Assembly: GCA_964538485.1 (NCBI GenBank) | Contig: CAZIHJ010000004.1 | Coordinates: forward strand, 15,021-79,020 | DNA: 64,000 nt | Source of the DNA: JBJXHC01 sp964538485 | GTDB lineage: Bacteria; Bacteroidota; Ignavibacteria; UBA10030; UBA6906 | Direction: 5' to 3' | Part shown: piece by piece, positions 1 through 7,991 of the stretch | Layout of the letters: each line of letters begins with the position of its first letter | Numbering within the stretch: position 1 is the stretch's first letter | The notes under the pieces: generated by a model | Database searches by the model: none | Told to the model about the DNA's origin: nothing | Seen by the model: only the letters and a program-made list of their open reading frames with translations | Made by a program: the position numbers and the translations under genes

Positions 1-853
1 CCTCAAAATGAAACCACCTCCCGATCTTTTCAACGAACACCGATTGCTTCTCGAGGCTCACGACATAACTCTCCATTCCACCGGAAAACACATCGTAGGT
101 CCCGAAGTGGCGCCATTTGCTCACATCGAAGTTTCCCCCGAGCTCCCGATTGATGCGATGAAGGAGGTTCAAATTAAAGTCCCGCGTTACTCCCTGAGAA
201 TCATTGTAAGCCCGGAGCAACATGTCGATGTCCTTCTTCAGATCAAAACCGATAAGAATCACATCATCATGATTGAGACAATTCCAGAGATTCCGCAAGA
301 GGACGCAGTTTTCGGCATGCGTGAAATTCCCGATGGAAGAGCCCATAAAAAGAACGAGGTTCTTTCGTTTCGAACGATTGTTCAGCCATTTTAATCCGTT
401 GAAATAGTCGGTGACAAGTCCATTCGCCTGAAGAGCCGGGAACTGATTGTCGAGTGACGCTATGAGCGCTTGCATAGCACCCTCGGAGATATCAATAGGA
501 ACATATTGAAAGTCGAGCTTCTGCTCGATAAAGCAATTCAAGAGTGTTGTTGTTTTCCTGCTGAATCCAGCCCCAAGTTCCACGAGATTAAATGGCTGAT
601 CGTAATCGACGTAGTGCGCAATGGTAGAGCTGTTCCGTTGTATGATTTCCAGTTCGCAGCCGGTGGGATAGTATTCCGGCAATTCAGTGATCCTGGTGAA
701 GAGCTCACTCCCCCGTTTGTCATAGAAATATTTGGAGGAGAGTTTTTTCTTCGGTGATGAAAGCCCTACCAGGACATCAAGGGCGAACGCATCTGTCTCG
801 TTGAACGAGTCAGCGTAGTCGGTTTCGTGAAGAATCTTATACGTTGGTGGCAT
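1..853 (-). CDS. egtD: L-histidine N-alpha-methyltransferase EgtD (3' end cut by window edge)
   Basis: Trimethylates histidine to hercynine with S-adenosylmethionine, the entry step of ergothioneine synthesis in the cytoplasm. I translated 284 residues from an ATG preceded by GGAGG; the last roughly 40 residues of the usual 320 lie outside the window. Family marks are SSKYFYDKRGSELF (39-52), TELPEYYPT (57-65), the SAM-binding stretch NLVELGAGFSRKT (89-101), the acidic residue in VPIDIS (118-123) and GSSIGNF (171-177). It lies 12 bases downstream of egtB and is surely in the same operon. The assignment rests on motif recall rather than a search, but the match is extensive. Confidence 0.93.
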   Translation of the reverse strand, partial: MPPTYKILHETDYADSFNETDAFALDVLVGLSSPKKKLSSKYFYDKRGSELFTRITELPEYYPTGCELEIIQRNSSTIAHYVDYDQPFNLVELGAGFSRKTTTLLNCFIEQKLDFQYVPIDISEGAMQALIASLDNQFPALQANGLVTDYFNGLKWLNNRSKRKNLVLFMGSSIGNFTHAENCVLLRNLWNCLNHDDVILIGFDLKKDIDMLLRAYNDSQGVTRDFNLNLLHRINRELGGNFDVSKWRHFGTYDVFSGGMESYVVSLEKQSVFVEKIGRWFHFE

Positions 854-865
854 GGTTCCTCCGTT

Positions 866-2143
866 TCACATGGTGTCGGATGCAAGGCGAAATCCCGTGA
901 ACTGCCAGCGCTTATCACACTGGAAGAAGTTGCGGTACGTTGGCCGGATGTGTGTCCGCGGAGTAGCGCACGATCCTCCACGCAGAGTCATCTGGTTGAT
1001 CATGAACTTTCCATTATATTCCCCGAGAGGTCCCTTCTCCTGCTGGTAGCCAGGGTATGGTAAGTAGGAACTGCCCGTCCATTCCCACACATCACCATAC
1101 ATTTGCGAAATTCCCGACGTATCAACTCCCGGGGCATGACCGAGAGGAACGGGATGAAAGTTCTGCATTTCGAGAAAGTTTCCGCACGAAGCCGATGTCT
1201 TTACTGATGCTGCAGCCTTCTCCCACTCAACCTCCGTTGGCAATCGTTTGTCCGCCCATCGGGCGTACGCCGATGCTTCGTAATAGCTCACATGACTCAC
1301 CGGTTCATCCTTTTCTATTGAGCGAATGCCTGACATTGTAACGATCCGCCATTCTCCATCTTTCTTCTCCCAGTACAATGGAGCTTGCCATCCATCTTTC
1401 GTCACGATCTCCCACCCGTCCGAAAGCCAGAGAAGGGGATTCTGATAACCGCCGTCATTCATGAACTCCAGGAAATCTCCGCAAGTCACCAGACGATCCA
1501 TCAACCCGAAGTCATTCACAAACGCTTTGTGCCGGGGCAACTCATTATCCCAGGCGAAGCCTTTGTTTCCTGCACCCATTTCAAAGATGCCTCCCTGAAT
1601 ACCAATGAATTTCACAGGAGAGAGAAGAGGTTTGGTCATTTGGGGTCGGGTCTGCTTGTACACGGGACGAAGGGGATTCGATGCGAGTAAATGCTTGATA
1701 TCGGTAACCAGAAGCTCTTGGTGCTGTTGCTCATGGTGGAGACCCAATTCAATCAGCGCAGAAACCTTTCGGTAATCATTTTCTCCGACAGATTGAATAA
1801 GCGAACGCGTTTGTTCGTTGATTGCAGTCCGGTAATCGTAGACGTCCTTAACGGTCGGCCGTGAGAGTGTTCCCCGAATGTCCCTGCTCCATCGCTCACC
1901 GAAGCTCTGATAGTAAGAGTTGAAAAGAACGTAGTAATGTTCGTTGTACGGTTGATAGGTTCGGGAGAACTGCTGCAGGATCACCCGTTCAAAGAACCAG
2001 GTGGTATGGGCGAGATGCCATTTCGGTGGACTGACATCAGCCATGGACTGGATGACGTAGTCTTCCGTAACAAGCGGTTGACAAATTTCTTCTGTCACCC
2101 GCCGGACGCTGTCAAATGCAGCCAGCAGATCGTGTCGTTCCAT
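866..2143 (-). CDS. egtB: Ergothioneine biosynthesis sulfoxide synthase EgtB
   Basis: Non-haem iron enzyme that joins hercynine to a cysteine-containing thiol using oxygen. From the chosen start it has 425 residues. The N-terminal DinB-like half holds the iron ligands: His46 (in HLAHTTWFFERV) and the HxxxH pair His137/His141 (HHEQQHQELL). The C-terminal half is the FGE-sulfatase fold ending in GGSCATPRTHIRPTYRNFF. An upstream ATG at 2185 is unlikely, because a promoter-like box occupies 2186-2208; ATG 2155 is a second option, while 2143 has an AGGG at suitable distance. Whether the sulfur donor is gamma-glutamylcysteine or cysteine cannot be told; no egtA, egtC or egtE is visible. Confidence 0.93.
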   Translation of the reverse strand: MERHDLLAAFDSVRRVTEEICQPLVTEDYVIQSMADVSPPKWHLAHTTWFFERVILQQFSRTYQPYNEHYYVLFNSYYQSFGERWSRDIRGTLSRPTVKDVYDYRTAINEQTRSLIQSVGENDYRKVSALIELGLHHEQQHQELLVTDIKHLLASNPLRPVYKQTRPQMTKPLLSPVKFIGIQGGIFEMGAGNKGFAWDNELPRHKAFVNDFGLMDRLVTCGDFLEFMNDGGYQNPLLWLSDGWEIVTKDGWQAPLYWEKKDGEWRIVTMSGIRSIEKDEPVSHVSYYEASAYARWADKRLPTEVEWEKAAASVKTSASCGNFLEMQNFHPVPLGHAPGVDTSGISQMYGDVWEWTGSSYLPYPGYQQEKGPLGEYNGKFMINQMTLRGGSCATPRTHIRPTYRNFFQCDKRWQFTGFRLASDTM

Positions 2144-2185
2144 TGGAGCCCTCATGATTGGATGCTGATGAATTCGTGTCTGCAT

Positions 2186-2208
2186 GAATGTGCTGAAGAA
2201 GTATCACG
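2186..2208 (-). promoter_or_regulatory. Shared CGTGAY-type promoter box, egtB
   Basis: On the minus strand reads CGTGAT, 10 bases, then CACATTC, the same layout as four plus-strand boxes in this window (CGTGAY-N10-YAYNTTS). It lies 31 to 43 bases before the likely egtB start codons. Function as a promoter is inferred. Confidence 0.45.
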
Positions 2209-2287
2209 AAAGTGTCAACGCCAGGTAAACCTGTGGTGATAATTCGATGAGCATCGACATAGATCTTTTATCCCGGATGGACCGTTT

Positions 2288-2310
2288 CGTGACCATCGGC
2301 AGGCATATTG
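2288..2310 (+). promoter_or_regulatory. Shared CGTGAY-type promoter box, small-ORF/aquaporin operon
   Basis: CGTGAC, 10 bases, CATATTG. The 20 bases upstream (TTTTAT..CCC..ATG.ACC.TTT) also resemble those upstream of the box at 13839. It sits about 50 bases before the first start codon of the operon and only 79 bases from the divergent egtB box. Confidence 0.5.
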
Positions 2311-2361
2311 TATTCCATCAACAATGAACGATCACTACCACCAGTTAGCAAGGAGGCGGGA

Positions 2362-2571
2362 ATGCGAGTACATGAGGTATTGTTTGATGATTTTTTTGCA
2401 AGAAGAATCCCCGATGAAGGATTCACGCTTGAGGAAGTCTATGAGGAATACTTTGGATTGATCCACGAGAGGCAGGAGAATCGCCCTGAATTGCATGGGC
2501 ACGTTGTAACAATGGATGGAAACGTTGTTGTCCCGGAATTGCGACCGTCAGTCGCACCGTTCGCAGCATAA
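2362..2571 (+). CDS. Small acidic protein of unknown function (69 aa)
   Basis: Not recognised. The start is fixed by AAGGAGGCGGGA in front of ATG; reading further upstream would run into the promoter box. The protein is acidic and has no cysteine, signal peptide or membrane span. Its first half (MRVHEVLFDDFFARR, then FTLEEVYEEYFG) looks helical, and the C-terminus (VVPELRPSVAPFAA) is probably unstructured. It is the first gene of a run with the next small protein and the aquaporin, so a role in that operon's regulation or membrane response is possible but unproven. Confidence 0.6.
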   Translation: MRVHEVLFDDFFARRIPDEGFTLEEVYEEYFGLIHERQENRPELHGHVVTMDGNVVVPELRPSVAPFAA

Positions 2572-2593
2572 CTTATCATCATTGGAGGTACCT

Positions 2594-2746
2594 ATGGACG
2601 CGTTTGACTATGATACCATCGCCCCTGTCATTAACGATTACATCGGTGACGAACTCACATTCGAAGACTTGAAAAAGGGCTTCTCGGCATTCCTCGAAGA
2701 CGAACGATCAGAGTCCATTGCATTGGTTGCGGTCGAAACCAGATGA
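2594..2746 (+). CDS. Small acidic protein of unknown function (50 aa)
   Basis: Not recognised. A strong GGAGGT ribosome site sets the ATG. The peptide is strongly acidic (IGDELTFEDLKKGFSAFLEDE in the middle), has no cysteine and no transmembrane segment. Its TGA stop overlaps the aquaporin ATG (ATGA), so the two are probably translationally coupled. It follows another small acidic protein by 22 bases. Too short for confident family assignment; the strong ribosome site and coupling are the main evidence that it is real. Confidence 0.6.
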   Translation: MDAFDYDTIAPVINDYIGDELTFEDLKKGFSAFLEDERSESIALVAVETR

Positions 2747-3528
2747 ATGACGCTTTGCGAAAACACTGGCCCGAATATCTCATGGAAGCGGCAGAGCTCG
2801 GGATCTTCATGATCTCCGCAGCAACGGTCGGCGTCTTGTTGGGGCATCCGAATTCGATCATTCATCAATCACTGCCCGACCCATTCGTACGGCGTGTTCT
2901 GGGAGGATGTGCCATGGGCATCACAGCGATCTGTCTTATCTACTCACCGTGGGGAAAACAGTCGGGTGCACATATGAATCCAGCTCTGACTCTGACATTT
3001 CTCCGACTCGGCAAAATCAAACGGTTGGATGCTCTCTTCTATATTTTCGCCCAGTTTGCGGGTGGAGTTACAGGAGTCGTCGTTGCAAAGACATTTCTTG
3101 GAGCCAGTTTGGGTCATCCGTCGGTGAACTATGTCGCTACACTGCCCGGACCATGGGGAAGTGGGGCCGCATTCGCTGGAGAGTTTGTCATTGCCTTTCT
3201 AATGATGTCAATGGTCCTCTGGGCATCCCACTCGGCAACTCTTTCACCCTACACAGGTCTATTTGCGGGCCTTCTCGTGGCGTTGTACATCACACTTGAA
3301 GATCCGCTCTCCGGTATGAGCATGAACCCCGCGCGAACATTTGGTTCGGCTATCTCAGCAATGCGATGGGATGCGCTGTGGATTTACTTCACAGCCCCTC
3401 CTCTTGCGATGCTTTTGGCAGGGGAAATGTACATCAGGCGAAAGGGACAACTGGCGGTTGCTTGTGCCAAGTTCCATCATGAGAATGACAAGCGTTGCAT
3501 CCATTGCGGCGCAAACATGAACACGTGA
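2743..3528 (+). CDS. Aquaporin / MIP-family channel with C-terminal Cys-His tail
   Basis: Six-span major intrinsic protein in the inner membrane conducting water or small neutral solutes. The two half-helix signatures are present: HMNPALTL with NPA at 79-81 and SMNPARTFGS with NPA at 195-197. The total of 261 residues is normal up to about 235. The tail is unusual: Cys241, His245-His246 and Cys252-x-x-Cys255 form a possible metal-binding cluster after the last span. Translation is coupled to the preceding 50-residue protein by a 4-base overlap. Substrate (water, glycerol, peroxide or other) is not decided by what I can see. Confidence 0.9.
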   Translation: MNDALRKHWPEYLMEAAELGIFMISAATVGVLLGHPNSIIHQSLPDPFVRRVLGGCAMGITAICLIYSPWGKQSGAHMNPALTLTFLRLGKIKRLDALFYIFAQFAGGVTGVVVAKTFLGASLGHPSVNYVATLPGPWGSGAAFAGEFVIAFLMMSMVLWASHSATLSPYTGLFAGLLVALYITLEDPLSGMSMNPARTFGSAISAMRWDALWIYFTAPPLAMLLAGEMYIRRKGQLAVACAKFHHENDKRCIHCGANMNT

Positions 3529-3570
3529 TTTGGAATCCAGTCCTTCAACCAACCATCAACGAGGTCTATC

Positions 3571-4422
3571 ATGAAACATGTGCTTTCTGCACTCTTACTA
3601 TCGCTTATCTTTTCCAGCTTGAGCCATGCCCAGGTTATATCCAAGAAGACTCTGACGCTCGAGGGGGCCAAACGGGTCATTGGAGCAGCCGTGGAAGAAG
3701 CAAAGAGACTCAACGCACCCGGTGGGGCGATTGCGGTCGTAGATGATGGCGGCAATCTTATCGCGGTCGAACGTCTCGATGGCACATTTGCCGCGGGAGC
3801 TCTCATCTCGATCGGTAAGGCCCGCACATCCGCTCTCTTCAAAAGACCGACCAGTTTCTTCGAGGATGTCATCAAGAAGGGTCGGACGCCCATGGTCGCG
3901 TTGAATGATTTTACTCCACTGCAGGGCGGCGTTCCGATCGAAGTTGATGGACAAGTCGTCGGTGCAGTCGGCGTGAGCGGCGCATCAAGCGCTCAACAGG
4001 ATGAAGAGCTTGCGCTTGCCGGAGTGAAGGCACTGCAAGGGGGAACGGGAGGCAACATGGACGTGAAGTATTTCAAGGGTAACTCTGTCGCCGAGGCATT
4101 TAAGAAAGGGATGCCCCTCGTTGAAAACGGTCAGTATAAAGTCCATGCGAGTCACCGTGATGGTCCCGGTATGGCCGAGGTGCATACGAGGGATACTGAT
4201 ATCATTTATGTGCAGGAAGGAAATGCGACCCTCGTCATCGGCGGGACAGTTGTGGATGGAAAGCAAATCGAAACAAATGAAATTCGTGGGGTGTCAATCG
4301 TGAATGGTGAGACCAGGGCCCTTGCGAAAGGCGATGTCGTCGTGGTGCCGAACGGGATTCCGCACTGGTTTAAAGAGGTGCGCGGACCGCTCAATTACTA
4401 TGTCGTAAAGGTAACCGAATAG
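3571..4422 (+). CDS. Secreted HbpS/GlcG-domain protein fused to a cupin
   Basis: Signal peptide MKHVLSALLLSLIFSSLSHA with cleavage before Gln21, so periplasmic or exported. Residues about 24-157 are a GlcG/HbpS (DUF336) domain, seen in AKRVIGAAVEEAKR, GGAIAVVDDGGNLIAVERLDG and the GGVPIEVDGQVVGAVGVSG stretch; this family includes haem-binding sensor proteins. Residues about 190-283 form a single cupin barrel (HRDGPGMAEVHTRDTDIIYV, then PNGIPHWF with a metal-ligand type histidine). GlcG proteins usually consist of the first domain only. It sits between the aquaporin and a gluconolactonase-like gene, 41 bases from the latter. Ligand and reaction are unknown. Confidence 0.85.
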   Translation: MKHVLSALLLSLIFSSLSHAQVISKKTLTLEGAKRVIGAAVEEAKRLNAPGGAIAVVDDGGNLIAVERLDGTFAAGALISIGKARTSALFKRPTSFFEDVIKKGRTPMVALNDFTPLQGGVPIEVDGQVVGAVGVSGASSAQQDEELALAGVKALQGGTGGNMDVKYFKGNSVAEAFKKGMPLVENGQYKVHASHRDGPGMAEVHTRDTDIIYVQEGNATLVIGGTVVDGKQIETNEIRGVSIVNGETRALAKGDVVVVPNGIPHWFKEVRGPLNYYVVKVTE

Positions 4423-4463
4423 AAGAAAACGACCAGAATCCACACTACATCAAGGAGAACGTC

Positions 4464-6155
4464 ATGAAATTGAAATACACATTACTACTGCCAATCCTTT
4501 CGGTTATTTGCATGGGTTCCTCAGCCCGTGTAAACGCCGAACTTCCTGCGGGTGCGGCTGCTGCAACGGTTGATCTCGCAACTGACGCGGGTGTTGCACT
4601 CGTGAAAGGTCAATGGAGATACAGTGAAACGAAGATCATCGAAACAGACTTTTGGGAGCCCGGACCGGATGGTCAACCGGGAACCACGCCGACGAAAACA
4701 TACGACTACGCTCCGCACGCTGGTGGAGTGAACTTTGATGATTCACAATGGGAAATAGTACCTCCGACCTCACTCTCAAAGCGCAGAGGCAACGGCCGGC
4801 TCTTCTTCAACTGGTATCGCATCGCGATCACCGTGCCGGAGAAGATCGATGATATGTCCGCGTCCGGTTCAACTGTAGTGTTCTCTACCTCGCTTGATGA
4901 CTATGCCGAAATTTGGGTGGATGGGGAATTGAGCCGTTCCCTTGGACAGTCAGGTGGTTCCATCGTTGCGGGGTGGAATGCAGAGAATAAGCTTGTAATC
5001 GGTCGCAACGTAAGGCCCGGACAGGTGATTCAGCTTGCGGTCTTCGGCATCAATGGTCCGATCTCCAACCCCCCTGCGAATTACATTTACCTGCGATATG
5101 CAACGCTTGAGTTTCATCCCGGCTCGTACGCTCCTGTTGCCCTGACTCCAACCGAAGTGAATGTTGAGGTGGATCGGCATGATCCCGCCATCAATGCAAT
5201 CGTTTCACTCAATCCAAAGATATTCAAGTTGGCGGATGGGTTTCGGTTTACTGAGGGACCAATCTGGGTAAGAGACGGCAAGTATCTTCTCTTCAGCGAT
5301 CCGAACAGTAACATCATCTGGAAATACACAAGCGATGGCAAACTCTCCGTTTTCCGGGAGAAGAGTGGCTACGCAGGAGCGGATATTGGTGAATACGGTC
5401 AGCCCGGCTCCAACGGCATGACCGTGGATCCGCAGGGAAGACTGACAATCGACCAGCATGGGAACCATCAAATCATCCGGATTGAGAATGATGGCAACGA
5501 GACAGTCCTTGCGGACAAGTATCAGGGCAAGCGACTCAATAGTCCAAACGACCTCGTTTATCGCTCCGATGGAACACTGTTCTTCACCGATCCTCCGTTC
5601 GGATTGCCGAAGGTCTTCGATGACCCGCGCAAAGAGTTGAGCTTCAGCGGGGTTTACTCGATCTACAAAAGAAAGCTCCAACTGCTGACAAGAGAATTCA
5701 CCGGCCCGAATGGTATTGCCCTTTCTCCTGACGAAAAGTATCTCTATGTCGGCAATTGGGATGAGAAGGCAAAAGTAGTAAAGCGATACGAAGTGAACGC
5801 GGACGGTACGGTGAAAAATGGGACGCTCTTCTACGATTTCACCAGCGCGCCCGGTGAAGATGCGATAGACGGTGTAAAAGTCGATCAACTCGGCAATGTC
5901 TACGTGTCGGGTCCGGGTGGGTTGTGGATAATCTCCGCACAGGGCAAGCATCTGGGGACAATCAAAGCGCCCAAGCATATCCACAATATGGCTTGGGGAG
6001 ATGATGATGGAAAGACATTGTACCTATGCGCACGTGGATCATTGTACCGGATGAGGCTGAGCGTCGCCGGAGCCGGATTAAACATTGGAGCCCCCGCATT
6101 GGGAAGCAACCAGGGAACTCACCAAACCGACCACGGGGAGATCTACAATAAATGA
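4464..6155 (+). CDS. Secreted SMP-30/gluconolactonase-family protein with N-terminal jelly-roll domain
   Basis: 563 residues with signal peptide (MKLKYTLLLPILSVICMGSS, cleavage near Ala26). Residues about 40-220 look like a galactose-binding-type jelly roll (FFNWYRIAITVPEK, YAEIWVDGELSRSLG). Residues about 245-540 are a six-bladed SMP-30/gluconolactonase propeller: FTEGPIWV, GSNGMTVDPQGR, NSPNDLVYRSDG, TDPPFGLP, GPNGIALSPDEKYLYV, DGVKVDQLGN. Such enzymes hydrolyse aldonolactones and related lactones with a divalent metal. The propeller closely matches the gene at 7992, so the two are paralogues. The stop overlaps the next start (ATGA), indicating one operon. Confidence 0.87.
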   Translation: MKLKYTLLLPILSVICMGSSARVNAELPAGAAAATVDLATDAGVALVKGQWRYSETKIIETDFWEPGPDGQPGTTPTKTYDYAPHAGGVNFDDSQWEIVPPTSLSKRRGNGRLFFNWYRIAITVPEKIDDMSASGSTVVFSTSLDDYAEIWVDGELSRSLGQSGGSIVAGWNAENKLVIGRNVRPGQVIQLAVFGINGPISNPPANYIYLRYATLEFHPGSYAPVALTPTEVNVEVDRHDPAINAIVSLNPKIFKLADGFRFTEGPIWVRDGKYLLFSDPNSNIIWKYTSDGKLSVFREKSGYAGADIGEYGQPGSNGMTVDPQGRLTIDQHGNHQIIRIENDGNETVLADKYQGKRLNSPNDLVYRSDGTLFFTDPPFGLPKVFDDPRKELSFSGVYSIYKRKLQLLTREFTGPNGIALSPDEKYLYVGNWDEKAKVVKRYEVNADGTVKNGTLFYDFTSAPGEDAIDGVKVDQLGNVYVSGPGGLWIISAQGKHLGTIKAPKHIHNMAWGDDDGKTLYLCARGSLYRMRLSVAGAGLNIGAPALGSNQGTHQTDHGEIYNK

Positions 6156-7099
6156 AAGAGAATCTTATGAAGTGGCTCTACGCTCTCCCTTTCTTTCTCA
6201 CAAGCTGCGTTGGGACGGAATATATCGATGACCCGGTTTCACCCGAACAGGTTGCGTCGCGGGTAGTGATTTCTCCTTTGAATGCGGCGGTTCAGGTTGG
6301 ATTCAGTTTGCAGTTGCATGCTGCGCTGGTAAATTCTGTTGGAGACAGCTCCTTACCTCAGGAAGTGCAATGGTCCAGCTCGAACACGACGGTGGCTACA
6401 GTCAATCCCGGCGGTCTTCTTGTTGGGTTGCAGCCGGGGCAAGTACGGATTTCAGCCCGGCATATTGATCTGGTGAGTTCGCCCGCGCTCGTCACGGTCG
6501 TTGCAGATCCAAATCAGGTTGCCCGGGTTGTCGTGTCGCCTCATGCTGTACAACGGAACATCGGTGGAATGCAGCAGTTCACCGCAACTGCATACAATTT
6601 GAGCGGCGATGTGCTGGCGGGAAGAATTCCGGCGTGGGCCAGTTCCAACACGTCAGCTGTCTCAATCAATTCGAACGGGCTTGCGACGGCTCTCACTGAG
6701 GGTGCAGCATCAATCAGTGCAGTCATTGACGGAATCGAAAGCGGGCCCTCTCTGTTTACCGTTGTCGATAATGTCGTAAGCCGGACGGGAACATTTGTCA
6801 TGCGACCGGGTAGCGGTCACAACGTGCAGGGAACAGCAACTCTCAGCCGTCGAACAAACGGCAGCCTGGTTCTTGCGTTTGGATCAGACTTTGCCAGCGC
6901 AGGTGGGCCGGATGTCGAAGTATATCTTTCAACTACAAACTCCGTCGGGGCAAACAGCATCAGTGTAGGTAACCTCCAGAGGTTCTCGGGTGCCCAAAGC
7001 TACAATGTGCCTTCCGGAGTCCAGTTGAACAGTTATGATTGGGTCATCATTCACTGCGTGCCATTTAATATCACGTTCGGCTATGCACGCCTGCAGTAA
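6152..7099 (+). CDS. Lipoprotein with two Big2 Ig-like domains and a C-terminal DM13 domain
   Basis: Lipobox LTSC follows a short hydrophobic stretch, so it is probably a membrane-anchored lipoprotein. Two bacterial Ig-like (Big2) domains span roughly 34-118 and 123-207 (each with WSSSNTTVATVNPGG or WASSNTSAVSINSNG type cores). The last 105 residues form a DM13 domain (GTFVMRPGSGHNVQGTA, GPDVEVYLSTT, VIIHCVPFNITFGYARL) with its single cysteine; DM13 has been proposed to be a redox module. Start overlaps the preceding stop by 4 bases; a second Met six residues in is an alternative start. Confidence 0.8.
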   Translation: MKENLMKWLYALPFFLTSCVGTEYIDDPVSPEQVASRVVISPLNAAVQVGFSLQLHAALVNSVGDSSLPQEVQWSSSNTTVATVNPGGLLVGLQPGQVRISARHIDLVSSPALVTVVADPNQVARVVVSPHAVQRNIGGMQQFTATAYNLSGDVLAGRIPAWASSNTSAVSINSNGLATALTEGAASISAVIDGIESGPSLFTVVDNVVSRTGTFVMRPGSGHNVQGTATLSRRTNGSLVLAFGSDFASAGGPDVEVYLSTTNSVGANSISVGNLQRFSGAQSYNVPSGVQLNSYDWVIIHCVPFNITFGYARLQ

Positions 7100-7118
7100 A
7101 ACTCAAATAGGGGCACTC

Positions 7119-7979
7119 ATGTTCACAACCTTACTTCTCCGGACGGGCCTCATCGTCCTGCTCATCTCAGTTGCAACCGAGTCACTCACGGCCGGAGGCT
7201 GGACACTGCAAGAGGGGCGAGGATTCTACAAGCTTGGCTTTCAACTGATCAACGCCAGGGAATTCTACGAACCGAGTGGGAACAAGACTTCGATTACACC
7301 GCTTGGAGACTACACGGTGAGTGTCTATGCGGAATATGGAGTAACGGATTGGGTTACGGGAACCGCCTACGTTCCGTTCTACAAGCGAAATACTCTGGAC
7401 CGGGTGGTGGGTCGACAGAGCGGCGTGACGTATTTTGAAGGCGACCAGACATCACACTTTGCCGATGTAACCTTGGGTGCGCGTATTGGCATTATTCGGC
7501 AGTCGCCCACAGTGCTGGCTCTCAGTGTGCAACTCGGGTTGCCATTGGGCAACTCGACGCAGCCCAACGGACTCCTCTCCGGCGATGGCGAGTTCAATCA
7601 ACTCGTGTCAGTGGAGATTGGCCATTCACTCCATCCCCTGCCGATGTTTGCAACTGTTAATGCAGGTTTCAATAATCGGACACGCGGTTTCTCTGACGAG
7701 TTCAGCTACGGCGCACAGGTTGGGTACACCTTTGAGCATCTGGTGACGCTCATTGCGCACTGTCACGGGGTGGAATCGCTGAACAATGGCTCAACAGATG
7801 TGACAGGAGGCGTGAGTGGTCTTTACGCGAACAACCAGAGGTTCCTGGGGTTTGGTCTGGAGTGCATGTACAAGCTCACAGAGGCCTATGGTATATCTCT
7901 CAGTGCCGCCACCGCAACTAGAGGAAGGAATGTCCTTTCAGCAATAAAGTATTCGATCGGCTTCTCTTTAAAAATATAG
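7119..7979 (+). CDS. Putative outer-membrane beta-barrel protein
   Basis: 286 residues from an ATG preceded by AGGGG. The N-terminus (MFTTLLLRTGLIVLLISVATESLTAGG) is a signal peptide. The remainder alternates hydrophobic and polar residues in strands with aromatic girdles (YKLGFQLINAREFY, TVSVYAEYGVTDWVTG, ADVTLGARIGII, LALSVQLGLPLG) and ends in IKYSIGFSLKI, typical of a membrane barrel. It resembles the family annotated as transporter or DUF3187/MetA-pathway-type barrels, but I cannot name it. It lies 19 bases after the Big2-DM13 lipoprotein and 12 bases before the second gluconolactonase-like gene, so it may import or export their substrate or product. Confidence 0.72.
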   Translation: MFTTLLLRTGLIVLLISVATESLTAGGWTLQEGRGFYKLGFQLINAREFYEPSGNKTSITPLGDYTVSVYAEYGVTDWVTGTAYVPFYKRNTLDRVVGRQSGVTYFEGDQTSHFADVTLGARIGIIRQSPTVLALSVQLGLPLGNSTQPNGLLSGDGEFNQLVSVEIGHSLHPLPMFATVNAGFNNRTRGFSDEFSYGAQVGYTFEHLVTLIAHCHGVESLNNGSTDVTGGVSGLYANNQRFLGFGLECMYKLTEAYGISLSAATATRGRNVLSAIKYSIGFSLKI

Positions 7980-7991
7980 AGGAGAATCCTC

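Noticed and set aside
2144..2185. Upstream ATG codons as the egtB start
   Set aside because: The 2185 codon abuts the promoter-like box and lacks a ribosome site; the EgtB N-terminus aligns better from 2143 or 2155.
5205..5984. Long open frame (259 codons) on the minus strand opposite the first gluconolactonase gene
   Set aside because: It mirrors a well-supported propeller protein, has no ribosome site, and its predicted protein shows no family features; it is an antisense shadow.
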